Of a stretch of DNA of 64,000 nt, positions 1 through 8,145 are shown one piece after another; within the stretch, counting starts at the first letter, position 1; every line of letters starts with the position of its first letter. The position numbers and the translations under genes were made by a program. The DNA comes from Candidatus Latescibacterota bacterium. GTDB lineage: Bacteria; Latescibacterota; MWCZ01. Location of the stretch: contig JAKJDF010000012.1 of the NCBI GenBank assembly GCA_022706085.1, positions 47,151 through 111,150 on the forward strand, read 5' to 3'. The notes under the pieces were generated by a model that worked only from the letters and a program-made list of their open reading frames with translations, made no database searches and was not told the DNA's origin.

Positions 1-263
1 GCCAGGCGATCGAGGTAGAGGATCTGCCAAACTGGCCGGTGACCATCAGAGGGGTCGAAATCGGGATGTTCCTCAGGCCAGGAGCCGACGGAACCGTTCG
101 TGTGAGCATTCGGTCAGCAGGCGAGGCCGACGTGAACAAGTTCGCTTCTCAGTTTGGCGGCGGAGGGCACAAGAAGGCCGCGGGCTGCAAGATGAAGATT
201 CCCATCGAGGAAGCGCGCCGCGCCCTTGTCGCAGCGGCGGAGAAATTCCTGCTGGAAAAGTGA
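1..263 (+). CDS. DHH/DHHA1 phosphoesterase, NrnA-like (3' part only)
   Basis: This is the C-terminal end of a protein that begins before the window; the open frame runs from base 3. The visible residues are a DHHA1 domain with the glycine-rich GGGGHKKAAGC motif, which binds substrate in bifunctional oligoribonuclease/PAP phosphatases (NrnA) and related DHH enzymes. Such enzymes degrade nano-RNA and 3'-phosphoadenosine 5'-phosphate in the cytoplasm. The catalytic DHH half is outside the window, so assignment rests on the C-terminal motif alone; other DHH-DHHA1 enzymes such as c-di-AMP phosphodiesterases share it. A strong terminator follows the stop codon. Confidence 0.8.
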   Translation, partial: QAIEVEDLPNWPVTIRGVEIGMFLRPGADGTVRVSIRSAGEADVNKFASQFGGGGHKKAAGCKMKIPIEEARRALVAAAEKFLLEK

Positions 264-291
264 ATGAGATACTGCTTGTGATGGAAGGATC

Positions 292-331
292 GGAGAAGGG
301 CCGCGCAGAGGCGCACCTTCTCCTTTTTTTT
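292..331 (+). terminator. Rho-independent terminator after the DHH phosphoesterase
   Basis: An 8-bp perfect stem (292-299 with 316-323) encloses a GC-rich inner hairpin and is followed by eight consecutive T (324-331). This is a textbook intrinsic terminator. It also sits just in front of the ribosome binding site of the next gene, so that gene must start from a nearby or readthrough promoter. Confidence 0.85.
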
Positions 332-345
332 GAGGAGTCTTCGTG

Positions 346-1308
346 ATGGAACGGATTCGGCTTGGCCTTATTGGAGCGGGTGGAATGGCAAACGCGGTTC
401 ACTATCCGAGCCTTGCGGAAATGCCAGATGTCGAATTGAAAGCGTTGTGCGACCTTGATGAGGAGCGCCTGCGGAAAACGGCGGACCGCTTCAGAATCGC
501 GGCGCGCTACACGAATTACCGTTCCATGCTGGAAAATGAACAGGTGGATGCCGTTTACGCGCTGATGCCGCCGCATCAGCTGTTTGACCCGGTGATGGAT
601 GCCATCGAGCGCGGCAAGCACGTGTTCATAGAAAAGCCACCCGCAATAACCTCCGATCAATGCCTTCAGATGGCGACTGCGGCGAGAAGCAGGGGCGTCC
701 ACACGATGGTGGCATTCAACCGGCGGTTCATCCCGGTCATGCAGAAGGCCAGGGAGATGGTCACCGCGAAGGGCGACGTGATCCAGGTTGTATCGACGTT
801 CTACAAAGATTACAGGGGACAGCCCCCGTACTACCGGGGCGCGGTAGATATCCTGACCAGCGACATGATTCATGCCGTCGACATGTTGCGGTGGATGGCG
901 GGTGCGGAGGTTGTGGATGTCGTGAGTGACGTGCAGTCAAGGAACGCAAGTTACGCAAACATGTTCAACGCGTTGGTGCGCTTTGAGAATGGCTGTGTCG
1001 GAGCATTGCTCGGGAACTGGAATGTGGGCGGGCGGAGGCATGTGTTCGAAATGCACGCGGACGGAATAAGCGCTTACTGCAACCCTGACTCCACAGTGGA
1101 GATTCTGGCAGACAACGGCCAACCGATTGTGTTTTCGGCAAAAGAAGTGGCCGGCAGCGAGGAGAATCGGGTGTACTATGGTTTTGCGGCGGAGAATCGG
1201 CATTTTGTCGACAGCCTGAAGGCGGGCCGAGAACCTCAGACAAACTTCAATGACGCACACAAAACGATGCAACTGGTGGATCTGATCTACCGGAATGCGT
1301 GGAACTGA
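346..1308 (+). CDS. Gfo/Idh/MocA family oxidoreductase
   Basis: This is a NAD(P)-dependent sugar or polyol dehydrogenase of about 320 residues. The N-terminus has a Rossmann fold with the GLIGAGGMA nucleotide-binding loop, followed by the EKP motif (GKHVFIEKPPA) whose lysine takes part in catalysis, and then an alpha/beta substrate domain. The substrate cannot be read from sequence. ATG at 346 is preferred because GGAG lies 8 bases upstream; a GTG directly before it (343) is the alternative. It faces the class II aldolase gene tail to tail with a shared terminator between them. Members often act in pathways for inositol, glucoside or amino-sugar breakdown, which would fit the glycan genes further on. 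Confidence 0.85.
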   Translation: MERIRLGLIGAGGMANAVHYPSLAEMPDVELKALCDLDEERLRKTADRFRIAARYTNYRSMLENEQVDAVYALMPPHQLFDPVMDAIERGKHVFIEKPPAITSDQCLQMATAARSRGVHTMVAFNRRFIPVMQKAREMVTAKGDVIQVVSTFYKDYRGQPPYYRGAVDILTSDMIHAVDMLRWMAGAEVVDVVSDVQSRNASYANMFNALVRFENGCVGALLGNWNVGGRRHVFEMHADGISAYCNPDSTVEILADNGQPIVFSAKEVAGSEENRVYYGFAAENRHFVDSLKAGREPQTNFNDAHKTMQLVDLIYRNAWN

Positions 1309-1340
1309 ACGGCGCTGGCAACTTGTCGGGCGGCAACAAA

Positions 1341-1370
1341 GGGGCAGGCCTTACCAAGGCCTGCCCCTTC
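1341..1370. terminator. Bidirectional hairpin terminator between convergent genes
   Basis: A perfect 10-bp inverted repeat (1341-1350 with 1358-1367) has a 7-base loop, AAA on one side and TT(CC)GTTT on the other. It lies between the oxidoreductase and the aldolase, which converge, so it can serve both transcripts. Confidence 0.75.
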
Positions 1371-1397
1371 CGTTTCCACGTCTTGTGGTCCTGCAGA

Positions 1398-2399
1398 TTA
1401 CTTCCTCGCGTACACCTTCGCCATCTCCTCGAGGGAGATCACTTTGGTGAAATTGCTGGCCTTTCCCGCGGTGCGGAAGGCGATCATCCTTGTTTCGACG
1501 ACGTGCGACATGGCTTCCATTGCAGGCCTGAGATAATCACGGATATCGAATTTCTCCGGGCTTTCAACGAAGACCTTTCGGATGGTAGCGGTGGCCGCGA
1601 GACGAAGGTCTGTGTCGATATTGATCTTCCGCACGCCAAAATCGATTGAACGGACGATATCCTCCAACGGGACGCCCATCGCGCCGGGCATTTTCCCCCC
1701 GTACTTGTTGATTTCCGCAACGAGCTCCGGGGGAACGCTCGACGAACCATGGCTGACGATTGCGAGGCCGGGCATCTTCTTGTTGACTGCCTGGACGATA
1801 TCGTAAGCCAGAACCGGTTTCGCCTTGAACTTGAACGCGCCGTGGCTGGTCCCGAACGCAAGGGCGAGGGCGTCCACACCTGTTTTGTGGGCGAACTCCA
1901 CCGCCTGGTCAGGGTCGGCCAGCTTTACCCTGTCAGCTCCGTGCCCATCTTCGATACCGCCAAGGGTGCCGATCTCCCCTTCCACGGTGATCCCGCGCTT
2001 ATGCCCTTCAGCCACCACCCGAGACGTCACATCTACGTTGTACTCGAACGTCGACGGCGTTTTCCCGTCCTCCATAAGCGATCCGTCCATCATTACTGAA
2101 GTCCAGCCGTCGTCCATGGATTGTTTGCACGTCTCGAAGTTGTTGCCGTGATCCAGATGAAGTGCGACGGGGACTTTCGGGTAAAGCTTCATCGCTGCCT
2201 GAACCAGGCCGTAAATCATAACCGGGCCCGCATACTTGCGTGCTCCGCGGCTTGCCTGAAGGATAACCGGCGACTCAGTCCTGTCGGCAGCGCTCATGAT
2301 GGCGAGGGTTTGCTCCATGTTGTTGATGTTGAAGGCGCCGACACCGTAGTTCTTGGCGATAGCGTCATCCAGAATCTGCTTCATGGTGAGAAGGGGCAT
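1398..2399 (-). CDS. fba: class II fructose-bisphosphate aldolase
   Basis: A zinc-dependent aldolase of glycolysis and gluconeogenesis that interconverts fructose 1,6-bisphosphate with dihydroxyacetone phosphate and glyceraldehyde 3-phosphate. The class II zinc-ligand block (HLDHG) is present, as are the DGS...EGEIG segment, the GTSHG motif and the C-terminal NIDTDLR phosphate-binding motif. Starting at the ATG reading MPLLTMKQ gives 333 residues, a normal length. GGAGGA lies 8 bases before it, so the longer frame upstream is not used. A tagatose-bisphosphate or other ketose-bisphosphate aldolase of the same family is possible. The gene is monocistronic and faces the Gfo/Idh/MocA gene. Confidence 0.92.
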   Translation of the reverse strand: MPLLTMKQILDDAIAKNYGVGAFNINNMEQTLAIMSAADRTESPVILQASRGARKYAGPVMIYGLVQAAMKLYPKVPVALHLDHGNNFETCKQSMDDGWTSVMMDGSLMEDGKTPSTFEYNVDVTSRVVAEGHKRGITVEGEIGTLGGIEDGHGADRVKLADPDQAVEFAHKTGVDALALAFGTSHGAFKFKAKPVLAYDIVQAVNKKMPGLAIVSHGSSSVPPELVAEINKYGGKMPGAMGVPLEDIVRSIDFGVRKINIDTDLRLAATATIRKVFVESPEKFDIRDYLRPAMEAMSHVVETRMIAFRTAGKASNFTKVISLEEMAKVYARK

Positions 2400-2488
2400 G
2401 AATGAAATCCTCCAGCGGGAAACGAACGGAAACCGGCCGAAAGCCGGCATGAAAAGCAGCCGCAGGTCGGCGCCAAAGACGATAACAA

Positions 2489-2517
2489 AAGATCACACAG
2501 CCGGAAGAGTGGGTCAA
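2489..2517 (-). promoter_or_regulatory. Possible sigma70-type promoter for fba
   Basis: Reading the minus strand, TTGACC is followed after 17 bases by GATCTT, about 90 bases upstream of the aldolase start. The -35 box is good but the -10 box matches only half the consensus, so this is a tentative call. Confidence 0.3.
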
Positions 2518-2654
2518 GCTTCGCGTTCCCGTGCCTCGACAGAAACCGGCCGATCGTGTGCACCTCCGGAGGAGGGGGCGCAGACCGGCTTCAGGGTGCA
2601 TCGTATATTTGTTAGTCCGCTGGTAGTGTGTCCACGGACATGTGAGGAAACGCG

Positions 2655-3524
2655 ATGTATCCAGAGCTGTTCAAAATTGGACCCATCACGGTATACAGCT
2701 ACGGCGCGATGCTTGCGTGCGCGTTCATTGTCGGGGCGTGGCTGTTCCGGCGCGAACTGCGGAGATGGAATCTGCCGGAGGATCTGGCGGACAGAGTGGC
2801 ATTGGCGGCGATGTTCGGCGGAATCATTGGCGCCAAACTGTACTTCGTCGCGCTGGAAGCGCCGGATGAATTCGCCGCGGAGCCTCTCAATACGCTGTTT
2901 TCAGGCGCCGGTCTTACGTTCTACGGTGGGCTGGCGGGCGCGGTTCTTTTTGTCTGGCTCGTGGTGCGAAGGGCCAAGGTTTCATTTCTCCATGTGGCGG
3001 ATTTGCTGGGACCCATACTGGTGCTCGGATACGCATTCGGCCGTGCGGGTTGTTTTCTTTCAGGTGACGGAGACTACGGACCGCCGACGAATCTGCCCTG
3101 GGGAATGAGTTTTCCGAACGGAACCGTGCCGACGGTGCTGACGGTCCATCCGACACCGCTGTATGAGATCGGGCTTTGCCTTGTGGGATTCGGGTATCTC
3201 TGGTTCGTGTTGCGCCGCAGGACGCTGGCGCCAGGGGTGATGTTGGCAGCGACCTTCCTCGCGATGGGCGTGGAGCGTTTCATTACAGAGTTCTGGCGGT
3301 TCGATTCCGGGGTGTACGCGATGTATGCGTATGCAAACGGGGGCACCTCGCTGGCGGAATCACAGCGCGTTGCGTTCGAAATTGCCACGAAGGCACATTT
3401 CGCGTTCGCCGGGTTGAGTCTCGCGCAAGTCCTCAGTGTGGGGCTTGTCGTCGCGGGCGTGCTCATTCTGCTTGTTCAGCGCAGGAAACCCGCGCGCGAA
3501 ATTCCGGCTGCGGTTGGCAGGTAG
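2655..3524 (+). CDS. lgt: prolipoprotein diacylglyceryl transferase
   Basis: An integral membrane enzyme that moves diacylglycerol from phosphatidylglycerol to the lipobox cysteine of prolipoproteins. The 289 residues carry about seven hydrophobic segments, the GRAGCF signature and a VHPTPLYE motif typical of the family. The histidine of the HGGL motif known from E. coli is tyrosine here (FYGGL), and the asparagine of GRxGNF is cysteine, followed by a GDGDYGPP loop. I recognise this as a subfamily pattern rather than damage. ATG at 2655 follows GAGGA. purQ begins 26 bases downstream and rnr follows, suggesting one transcript. Confidence 0.88.
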   Translation: MYPELFKIGPITVYSYGAMLACAFIVGAWLFRRELRRWNLPEDLADRVALAAMFGGIIGAKLYFVALEAPDEFAAEPLNTLFSGAGLTFYGGLAGAVLFVWLVVRRAKVSFLHVADLLGPILVLGYAFGRAGCFLSGDGDYGPPTNLPWGMSFPNGTVPTVLTVHPTPLYEIGLCLVGFGYLWFVLRRRTLAPGVMLAATFLAMGVERFITEFWRFDSGVYAMYAYANGGTSLAESQRVAFEIATKAHFAFAGLSLAQVLSVGLVVAGVLILLVQRRKPAREIPAAVGR

Positions 3525-3550
3525 TCGTAACATTTTTTGCAGGGGAATCG

Positions 3551-4324
3551 ATGCGTCCTCATGTACTGGTTCTGCGGGCGGCGGGCTCTAACTGCGATGT
3601 GGAGACCGCTCATGCGTTTTCCGTTGCCGGAGGCGAGGCTCAGCGTGTACACGTCAACCGTGTTGCTGAGAAGCCGTCGCTTCTGGAAAAGACATCAATC
3701 CTTGTCATTCCCGGTGGTTTCACGTACGGTGACGATGTCAGCGCCGGCAAGGTTTTGGCGAATGAACTCATGACGCGCCTCTCGGAGCCGCTTCTGAGGT
3801 TTGTTGAACGGGGAGGCCTCGTTCTCGGGATCTGCAACGGTTTCCAGGTTCTTGTAAAAACGGGCCTCTTGCCGGGGTGGGACGAACAGACCCCCTCCTG
3901 TACACTGGCAGGGAATCTTTCCGGGAGGTTTGAAGATCGCTGGGTGTGGTTGCAACCGCGAAGCTCGCAATGCGTGTACACGCGCGGCCTGGAAAAGCCG
4001 ATTTACCTACCGGTGGCGCACGCTGAGGGGCGTTTTACCGCGTCATCCCCGCAGGTGCTTGACCGTCTCGCAGGGAATGATCAGGTTGTGTTTCGTTACA
4101 CGGATGCTCTGGGGAACGACGTTGGGTATCCCGGAAACCCGAACGGTGCCGATCGGTCTATCGCAGCCATCTGCAATATCCCCGGACGAGTAATGGGAAT
4201 GATGCCGCATCCGGAACGCCACATTCATCCTACTCATCACCCCCAATGGACGCGCAAATCCGGTAACGGTCGCCCGGACGGGCTGGCCATTTTCGAGAAT
4301 GCCATCCGTGCCGCGCAGGAATAG
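3551..4324 (+). CDS. purQ: phosphoribosylformylglycinamidine synthase, glutaminase subunit
   Basis: A class I glutamine amidotransferase that supplies ammonia for the fourth step of purine synthesis, making FGAM with PurL and PurS. The catalytic triad is visible: the nucleophile cysteine in GICNGFQ and the His-Glu pair in MMPHPERH. The early motif PGGFTYGDD is characteristic of PurQ. ATG at 3551 follows AGGGGA and gives 257 residues, somewhat longer than the usual ~230; the extra length lies near the end, around HPTHHPQW. No purL or purS is in the window. Only six bases separate its stop from the likely rnr start. Confidence 0.9.
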   Translation: MRPHVLVLRAAGSNCDVETAHAFSVAGGEAQRVHVNRVAEKPSLLEKTSILVIPGGFTYGDDVSAGKVLANELMTRLSEPLLRFVERGGLVLGICNGFQVLVKTGLLPGWDEQTPSCTLAGNLSGRFEDRWVWLQPRSSQCVYTRGLEKPIYLPVAHAEGRFTASSPQVLDRLAGNDQVVFRYTDALGNDVGYPGNPNGADRSIAAICNIPGRVMGMMPHPERHIHPTHHPQWTRKSGNGRPDGLAIFENAIRAAQE

Positions 4325-4330
4325 GTGCTG

Positions 4331-6580
4331 ATGCGAACCGGTTCGCGAAAGCCCGCGACGCGAGCACACCTGCCACCAGGTGAGGCGATCCTGGCAGCCC
4401 TTGCAACACGCGCCAAGCCCTTGTCCTTACCGCAACTGGCTTCCGCAGTAAACTCGACGCAGGACGACCCATTGTTCCGGCAGGCAGTGATGGCCTTGCG
4501 TCGGGAAGGTAGGATTTACGTGGGGAGGGGGCAGCGATACGCCAGCGCGGCGGGCCTCAGTGCGCGGCTTGGGACCCTGCGCGTTGCCGACCGGGGGTAT
4601 GGATTCGTTGCCGTTGAAGGTCGGGGAGAAGATCTCTACATACCCGCAGAAGACATGGGAAACGCCCTGGACGGTGATACCGTGCTGGTTGTAGAACAGA
4701 ACCCGCGCGGGAGTCGCAATCTCCGGCGGGGCGTTGTGCTTGGGATCGCCCACCGTCCGGAACGCGTAATCGTCGGGACGTTTCACGAGGGCGTTGGTTT
4801 CGCGTGGATCCGCCCATTTTCGGCCCAATTGCCAGACCTGCAGCTCGTTTTCCTCGGTGCGGAAAGGGATGAGAAATCGCCTTCGGAAGGGGAGGTGATA
4901 GCGGCGTCTCTGGAACCGTTGACCCTGGAGTCGTCCGCACCCGCCGCGAGATTCGCAAAATCGCTCGGGAAACAGGGCGACCCGTGGGTGGATGTCACCG
5001 GCATATTGTATTCGCACGGAATCCGGCTTTCGTTTCCCCCCGAAGCCGTCCGTGAAGCTCAACAGGTCGCGGAACGAGCTATGGATTCAGGGAAAAGAGC
5101 GGATCTGCGGGGGCTGGAGACGGTAACGATTGATCCGTCTGATGCGGCGGACATCGACGACGCGATCTCGCTTTCCAGGGACGATTCAGGGCGGGACGTG
5201 GTAGGAATTCACATAGCCGACGTTTCCCATTTTGTGCCCGAAAACGGTGCCACAGATCGGGAGGCATATCTGCGCGGGACAAGCGTCTATCTGCCCGGCA
5301 AAGTCGTACACATGCTGCCGCCCCAGCTTGCGGCGGGCCTATGCAGTCTGTTGCCGGAGCAGGAGCGCCTTGCAGTCAGCGTTCTGATCACGCTGGACGA
5401 AACTGTTCTGCCGGTTCGGGTCGAGATCCTGGAGAGTGTGATTCGCTCCTGTGCAAAAATCTCTTACGAAGAAGCGCAGGACGCGATGGACGGGTCGGCA
5501 CGGGCGGACAATCCGGCGTTCCCGCACGCGGGAATGCTGAAACGGCTTGGCGCCATCACGGGTGAGCTGGCGCGGAAGCGATCGCGCCACGGAGCGCTGG
5601 ACTTCGATATCCCTGAGGTGCGCGTAGAAGTGGACACACAGGGAAGGGCAGTTTCGCTCCGCCGGCGTGAACGTCTGGAAAGCCATCGCGTGATCGAAGA
5701 GCTCATGTTGCTCGCGAACAGCGTTATCGCTGACCATCTGTCACAAAAACACTACCCGTTGTTGTACCGTGTCCACGCAGGCCCCGACCCGGAGAGACTT
5801 CAGGAACTCGCTCCTCTGGCGTTCTCCCTCGGGCAGGTGATTGCGCCGGACGGCCGTTCGCCTTCGGTGCAAGACCTCCAGCAGTTGCTTGAATCGATCC
5901 GCGGGAACCCGGTAGCGCCGGTGCTTGAAGCTTTGATCATACGGAGCCTGCCGAAGGCGGTGTACCAACCGGACAACATCGGACATTTTGGTCTCGCGAT
6001 GGATGCGTATACGCACTTCACGTCGCCGATTAGAAGGTACCCGGATCTTGTCGTCCACCGCCAGCTCAAACGGGCGTTGAACGGAGCCCCGCCTTGTTAT
6101 TCGCACGAGCAACTGGCCACCACCGGGGACCACTGTTCCGCGGCGGAGAGGACTGCGGAAACCGCGGAGCGGGAAGCGATTCGAGCGAAACAGGCGGAAT
6201 TCCTTGCCCTTCACGTGGGAGAGGAATTCGAGGGGGCGGTCGCCGGGGTTCGGAAATTCGGGCTGTTTGTGGTCCTGAATGACAGCCTCGCCGAGGGATT
6301 TGTTCCGGTTGGCGACCTTTCTGCGGATATGTACGCGTTCGACCCCACTTCGCTTACGCTGGAAGGAAGAAGGTCGCGGATGACTTTCCGTTTCGGTGAT
6401 CCGGTGACCGTCCAGGTCGTTCGAGTGGATGTGGGATCTCGACGGATCGATTTTCTGCTGGTAGACGCTCCTCACTCTCAACGAACGCGAGGACCCCGCG
6501 CGAAAATGCTCCGCCGATGGTCAAAGCGCCCACCGCGCGCGGCGCTGGGAAGAAGGCGCAACCACCGCTCCCGCCGCTAA
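4331..6580 (+). CDS. rnr: ribonuclease R (RNB/S1 exoribonuclease)
   Basis: A 3'-5' exoribonuclease that degrades structured RNA. In order the protein shows an N-terminal winged-helix-like segment, an OB/cold-shock segment (GYGFV...DLYIP), the RNB catalytic domain (residues ~245-580) with DPSDAADIDDAIS supplying the metal-binding aspartates, the conserved YTHFTSPIRRYPDL block, and a C-terminal S1 domain (FEGAVAGVRKFGLFV). A short Arg/Lys-rich tail follows, as in RNase R. Start choice is uncertain: ATG 4331 or GTG 4325 directly after the purQ stop. Its TAA overlaps the stop codon of the opposing nitroreductase. Confidence 0.92.
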   Translation: MRTGSRKPATRAHLPPGEAILAALATRAKPLSLPQLASAVNSTQDDPLFRQAVMALRREGRIYVGRGQRYASAAGLSARLGTLRVADRGYGFVAVEGRGEDLYIPAEDMGNALDGDTVLVVEQNPRGSRNLRRGVVLGIAHRPERVIVGTFHEGVGFAWIRPFSAQLPDLQLVFLGAERDEKSPSEGEVIAASLEPLTLESSAPAARFAKSLGKQGDPWVDVTGILYSHGIRLSFPPEAVREAQQVAERAMDSGKRADLRGLETVTIDPSDAADIDDAISLSRDDSGRDVVGIHIADVSHFVPENGATDREAYLRGTSVYLPGKVVHMLPPQLAAGLCSLLPEQERLAVSVLITLDETVLPVRVEILESVIRSCAKISYEEAQDAMDGSARADNPAFPHAGMLKRLGAITGELARKRSRHGALDFDIPEVRVEVDTQGRAVSLRRRERLESHRVIEELMLLANSVIADHLSQKHYPLLYRVHAGPDPERLQELAPLAFSLGQVIAPDGRSPSVQDLQQLLESIRGNPVAPVLEALIIRSLPKAVYQPDNIGHFGLAMDAYTHFTSPIRRYPDLVVHRQLKRALNGAPPCYSHEQLATTGDHCSAAERTAETAEREAIRAKQAEFLALHVGEEFEGAVAGVRKFGLFVVLNDSLAEGFVPVGDLSADMYAFDPTSLTLEGRRSRMTFRFGDPVTVQVVRVDVGSRRIDFLLVDAPHSQRTRGPRAKMLRRWSKRPPRAALGRRRNHRSRR

Positions 6581-7146
6581 TTGATCAATACTTCCTCCAG
6601 GCTTCTCTTGGGAACATGGTGAACGCCGTTCTCGTCACGGTAGTATTTGATGCTTCCATCGGGACCGACCGGCTCCAGCTGGATTTTCTCCGCAGGCACG
6701 CCAATCGCGAGCACCAGAAGTATCTGGAGATGCGAGGGAATATTCAGTATCTCTTGGAGCTTCGGCCTCTGAATAGCGCCCATGATACAGGTTCCGAGCC
6801 CCTTCTCCCGCGCCGCCAGAGCGATCGTCTGAGCGGCAATTCCGTGGTCAACACCGAAACCTTCGCTAATCGTGGTATCCCCGAGAATGATTATGTATGC
6901 TGCGGGACGCTCCCCCTCCGCGGGGCCCGGCCAATCGGTGAGGTACCCTGCCCACGCAAGAGTAGAGAAAATGCGGGCATTCTGTTCCGGGTCGGCCGAC
7001 ACGAAGTATTTGAGCGCCTGCTTATTGCTTCCGGAGGCGCAGATACGTGCGAGGTCGACCATCTCCACCAAGGCGTCGCGGCTGACGGGAACGTGTTGCT
7101 TGAAGCGACGCGTACTGCGGCATTCACGAACGAGGTCTTTCAGCAT
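6577..7146 (-). CDS. nitroreductase family protein (FMN-dependent)
   Basis: A small 189-residue flavoprotein of the nitroreductase superfamily. The N-terminus has the typical RSTRRF motif that contacts FMN phosphate. The middle has the DHGIAAQTIALAAREKGLGTC segment and the C-terminus the LVLAIGVPAE strand-turn. Substrates of such enzymes range from nitroaromatics and quinones to flavins and cannot be predicted here. ATG at 7146 is preceded by AAGGG with 8-base spacing, so the longer upstream frame is not used. It converges on rnr; the stop codons overlap in the sequence CTAA, leaving no room for a terminator between them. Confidence 0.87.
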   Translation of the reverse strand: MLKDLVRECRSTRRFKQHVPVSRDALVEMVDLARICASGSNKQALKYFVSADPEQNARIFSTLAWAGYLTDWPGPAEGERPAAYIIILGDTTISEGFGVDHGIAAQTIALAAREKGLGTCIMGAIQRPKLQEILNIPSHLQILLVLAIGVPAEKIQLEPVGPDGSIKYYRDENGVHHVPKRSLEEVLIN

Positions 7147-7276
7147 GTAACGGCCCTTTCCACGTGGGGTGAATTCGGGGTATTGCGAAACAAAGATGCA
7201 ACGAGCAGTTTTTTGTGACAATGACCACAACCCGATATCCCGGGGTGGGCACAGAATGCCGATAGCGCCATGCGCG

Positions 7277-7305
7277 TTGACTTTTGCGGTACCGGAATGT
7301 ATTAT
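7277..7305 (+). promoter_or_regulatory. Sigma70-type promoter of the yceD-rpmF-plsX-fab operon
   Basis: TTGACT (7277-7282) is separated by exactly 17 bases from TATTAT (7300-7305), with an overlapping TATAAT at 7303-7308. Transcription would start around 7312, about 26 bases before the yceD start. This is one of the clearest promoters in the window and heads the long fatty-acid operon. Confidence 0.75.
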
Positions 7306-7337
7306 AATAAGTCTGTTCTCACCGCCAGCGAGATAGC

Positions 7338-7808
7338 ATGATTATCGATTTTTCTACGCTCCAGGACGGGGTTCACAAGGTTGATTGGACCGGTGAAATC
7401 CCCGGTGTCGATCTCATCTATCCCGAAATAGTGGCGGCGATCCAGGTTCGTGCGAAAATCCACCGCCTGCAGGAGGTAGTCACGATCCGCGCCGCGTTGA
7501 GGGCCCAGCTGGAGCGTCCGTGTGACCGGTGCCTCAGGCCTGCGGTTCTGGCTATCGAATCTTCGCTGTATGTTGTCGCAAAGTTGCGCACCGGGCTTTC
7601 CGCAGCGGAAATGGGAGATGACGGAGAAGTCCTGATATCTGTTGATCGTGAAGAATCCATGGTGGATTTGACAGACCATATTCGCGAGAGCCTGATCGTC
7701 GAGGTCCCGATGACAATTCTGTGCGGCGACGACTGCAAAGGACTGTGTCCTCAGTGTGGGGCCGATTTGAATGAGGAATCCTGCTCGTGTCGGTGGCAAT
7801 CCGAATGA
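7338..7808 (+). CDS. yceD: YceD/DUF177 family protein
   Basis: A 156-residue protein of the DUF177 family, recognisable by the central CDRCL motif (RPCDRCLRP) and the C-terminal GLCPQCG-type cysteine cluster, which together look like a metal-binding site. The family is almost always encoded just upstream of rpmF, as here. YceD proteins have been linked to 23S rRNA accumulation and ribosome biogenesis, but the biochemical role is not settled. It is the first gene of the operon. The gap of 54 bases to rpmF contains an AAGGAG ribosome binding site. Confidence 0.88.
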   Translation: MIIDFSTLQDGVHKVDWTGEIPGVDLIYPEIVAAIQVRAKIHRLQEVVTIRAALRAQLERPCDRCLRPAVLAIESSLYVVAKLRTGLSAAEMGDDGEVLISVDREESMVDLTDHIRESLIVEVPMTILCGDDCKGLCPQCGADLNEESCSCRWQSE

Positions 7809-7862
7809 CCTGCTGTTTCGCACCGTGGATTGACATCCCAACTTCCGGTAAGGAGTGATTCT

Positions 7863-8045
7863 GTGGCAAACCCGAAACATCGTACTTCAAAAGCTCGCAC
7901 GCGTTCGCGCCGCACACACTGGAAACTCACTGCGCCCAATGTGGTAAAGTGCAGCCATTGTGGGGCACCGAAAGTTGCTCACCGTGTGTGTCCGGAATGT
8001 GGTTATTACGGGCAGCGCCTCGCCGTTGCTCCGCGCGAGGAATAG
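7863..8045 (+). CDS. rpmF: 50S ribosomal protein L32
   Basis: A 60-residue large-subunit protein with the typical start ANPKHRTSKARTRSRR and a four-cysteine zinc ribbon (CSHCG ... CPECG), so this is the zinc-containing form. Translation begins at GTG 7863, placed 7 bases after AAGGAG; the preceding in-frame residues do not belong to the protein. It lies between yceD and plsX, the widespread arrangement that couples a ribosomal protein to phospholipid and fatty-acid synthesis. Confidence 0.96.
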   Translation: MANPKHRTSKARTRSRRTHWKLTAPNVVKCSHCGAPKVAHRVCPECGYYGQRLAVAPREE

Positions 8046-8145
8046 CTCGCTTGCCACACGCGGCGCTGCCTCCCCGCGTGGCGCCGTCTGCTCTATCCGT
8101 ATTTTCCCGCTGCCCGCGTTCTACACTCGAATTTGAGGTGTTGGC

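Noticed and set aside
2604..2609. TATATT as a -10 box for lgt
   Set aside because: No -35-like hexamer occurs 16-18 bases upstream and there is no extended -10.
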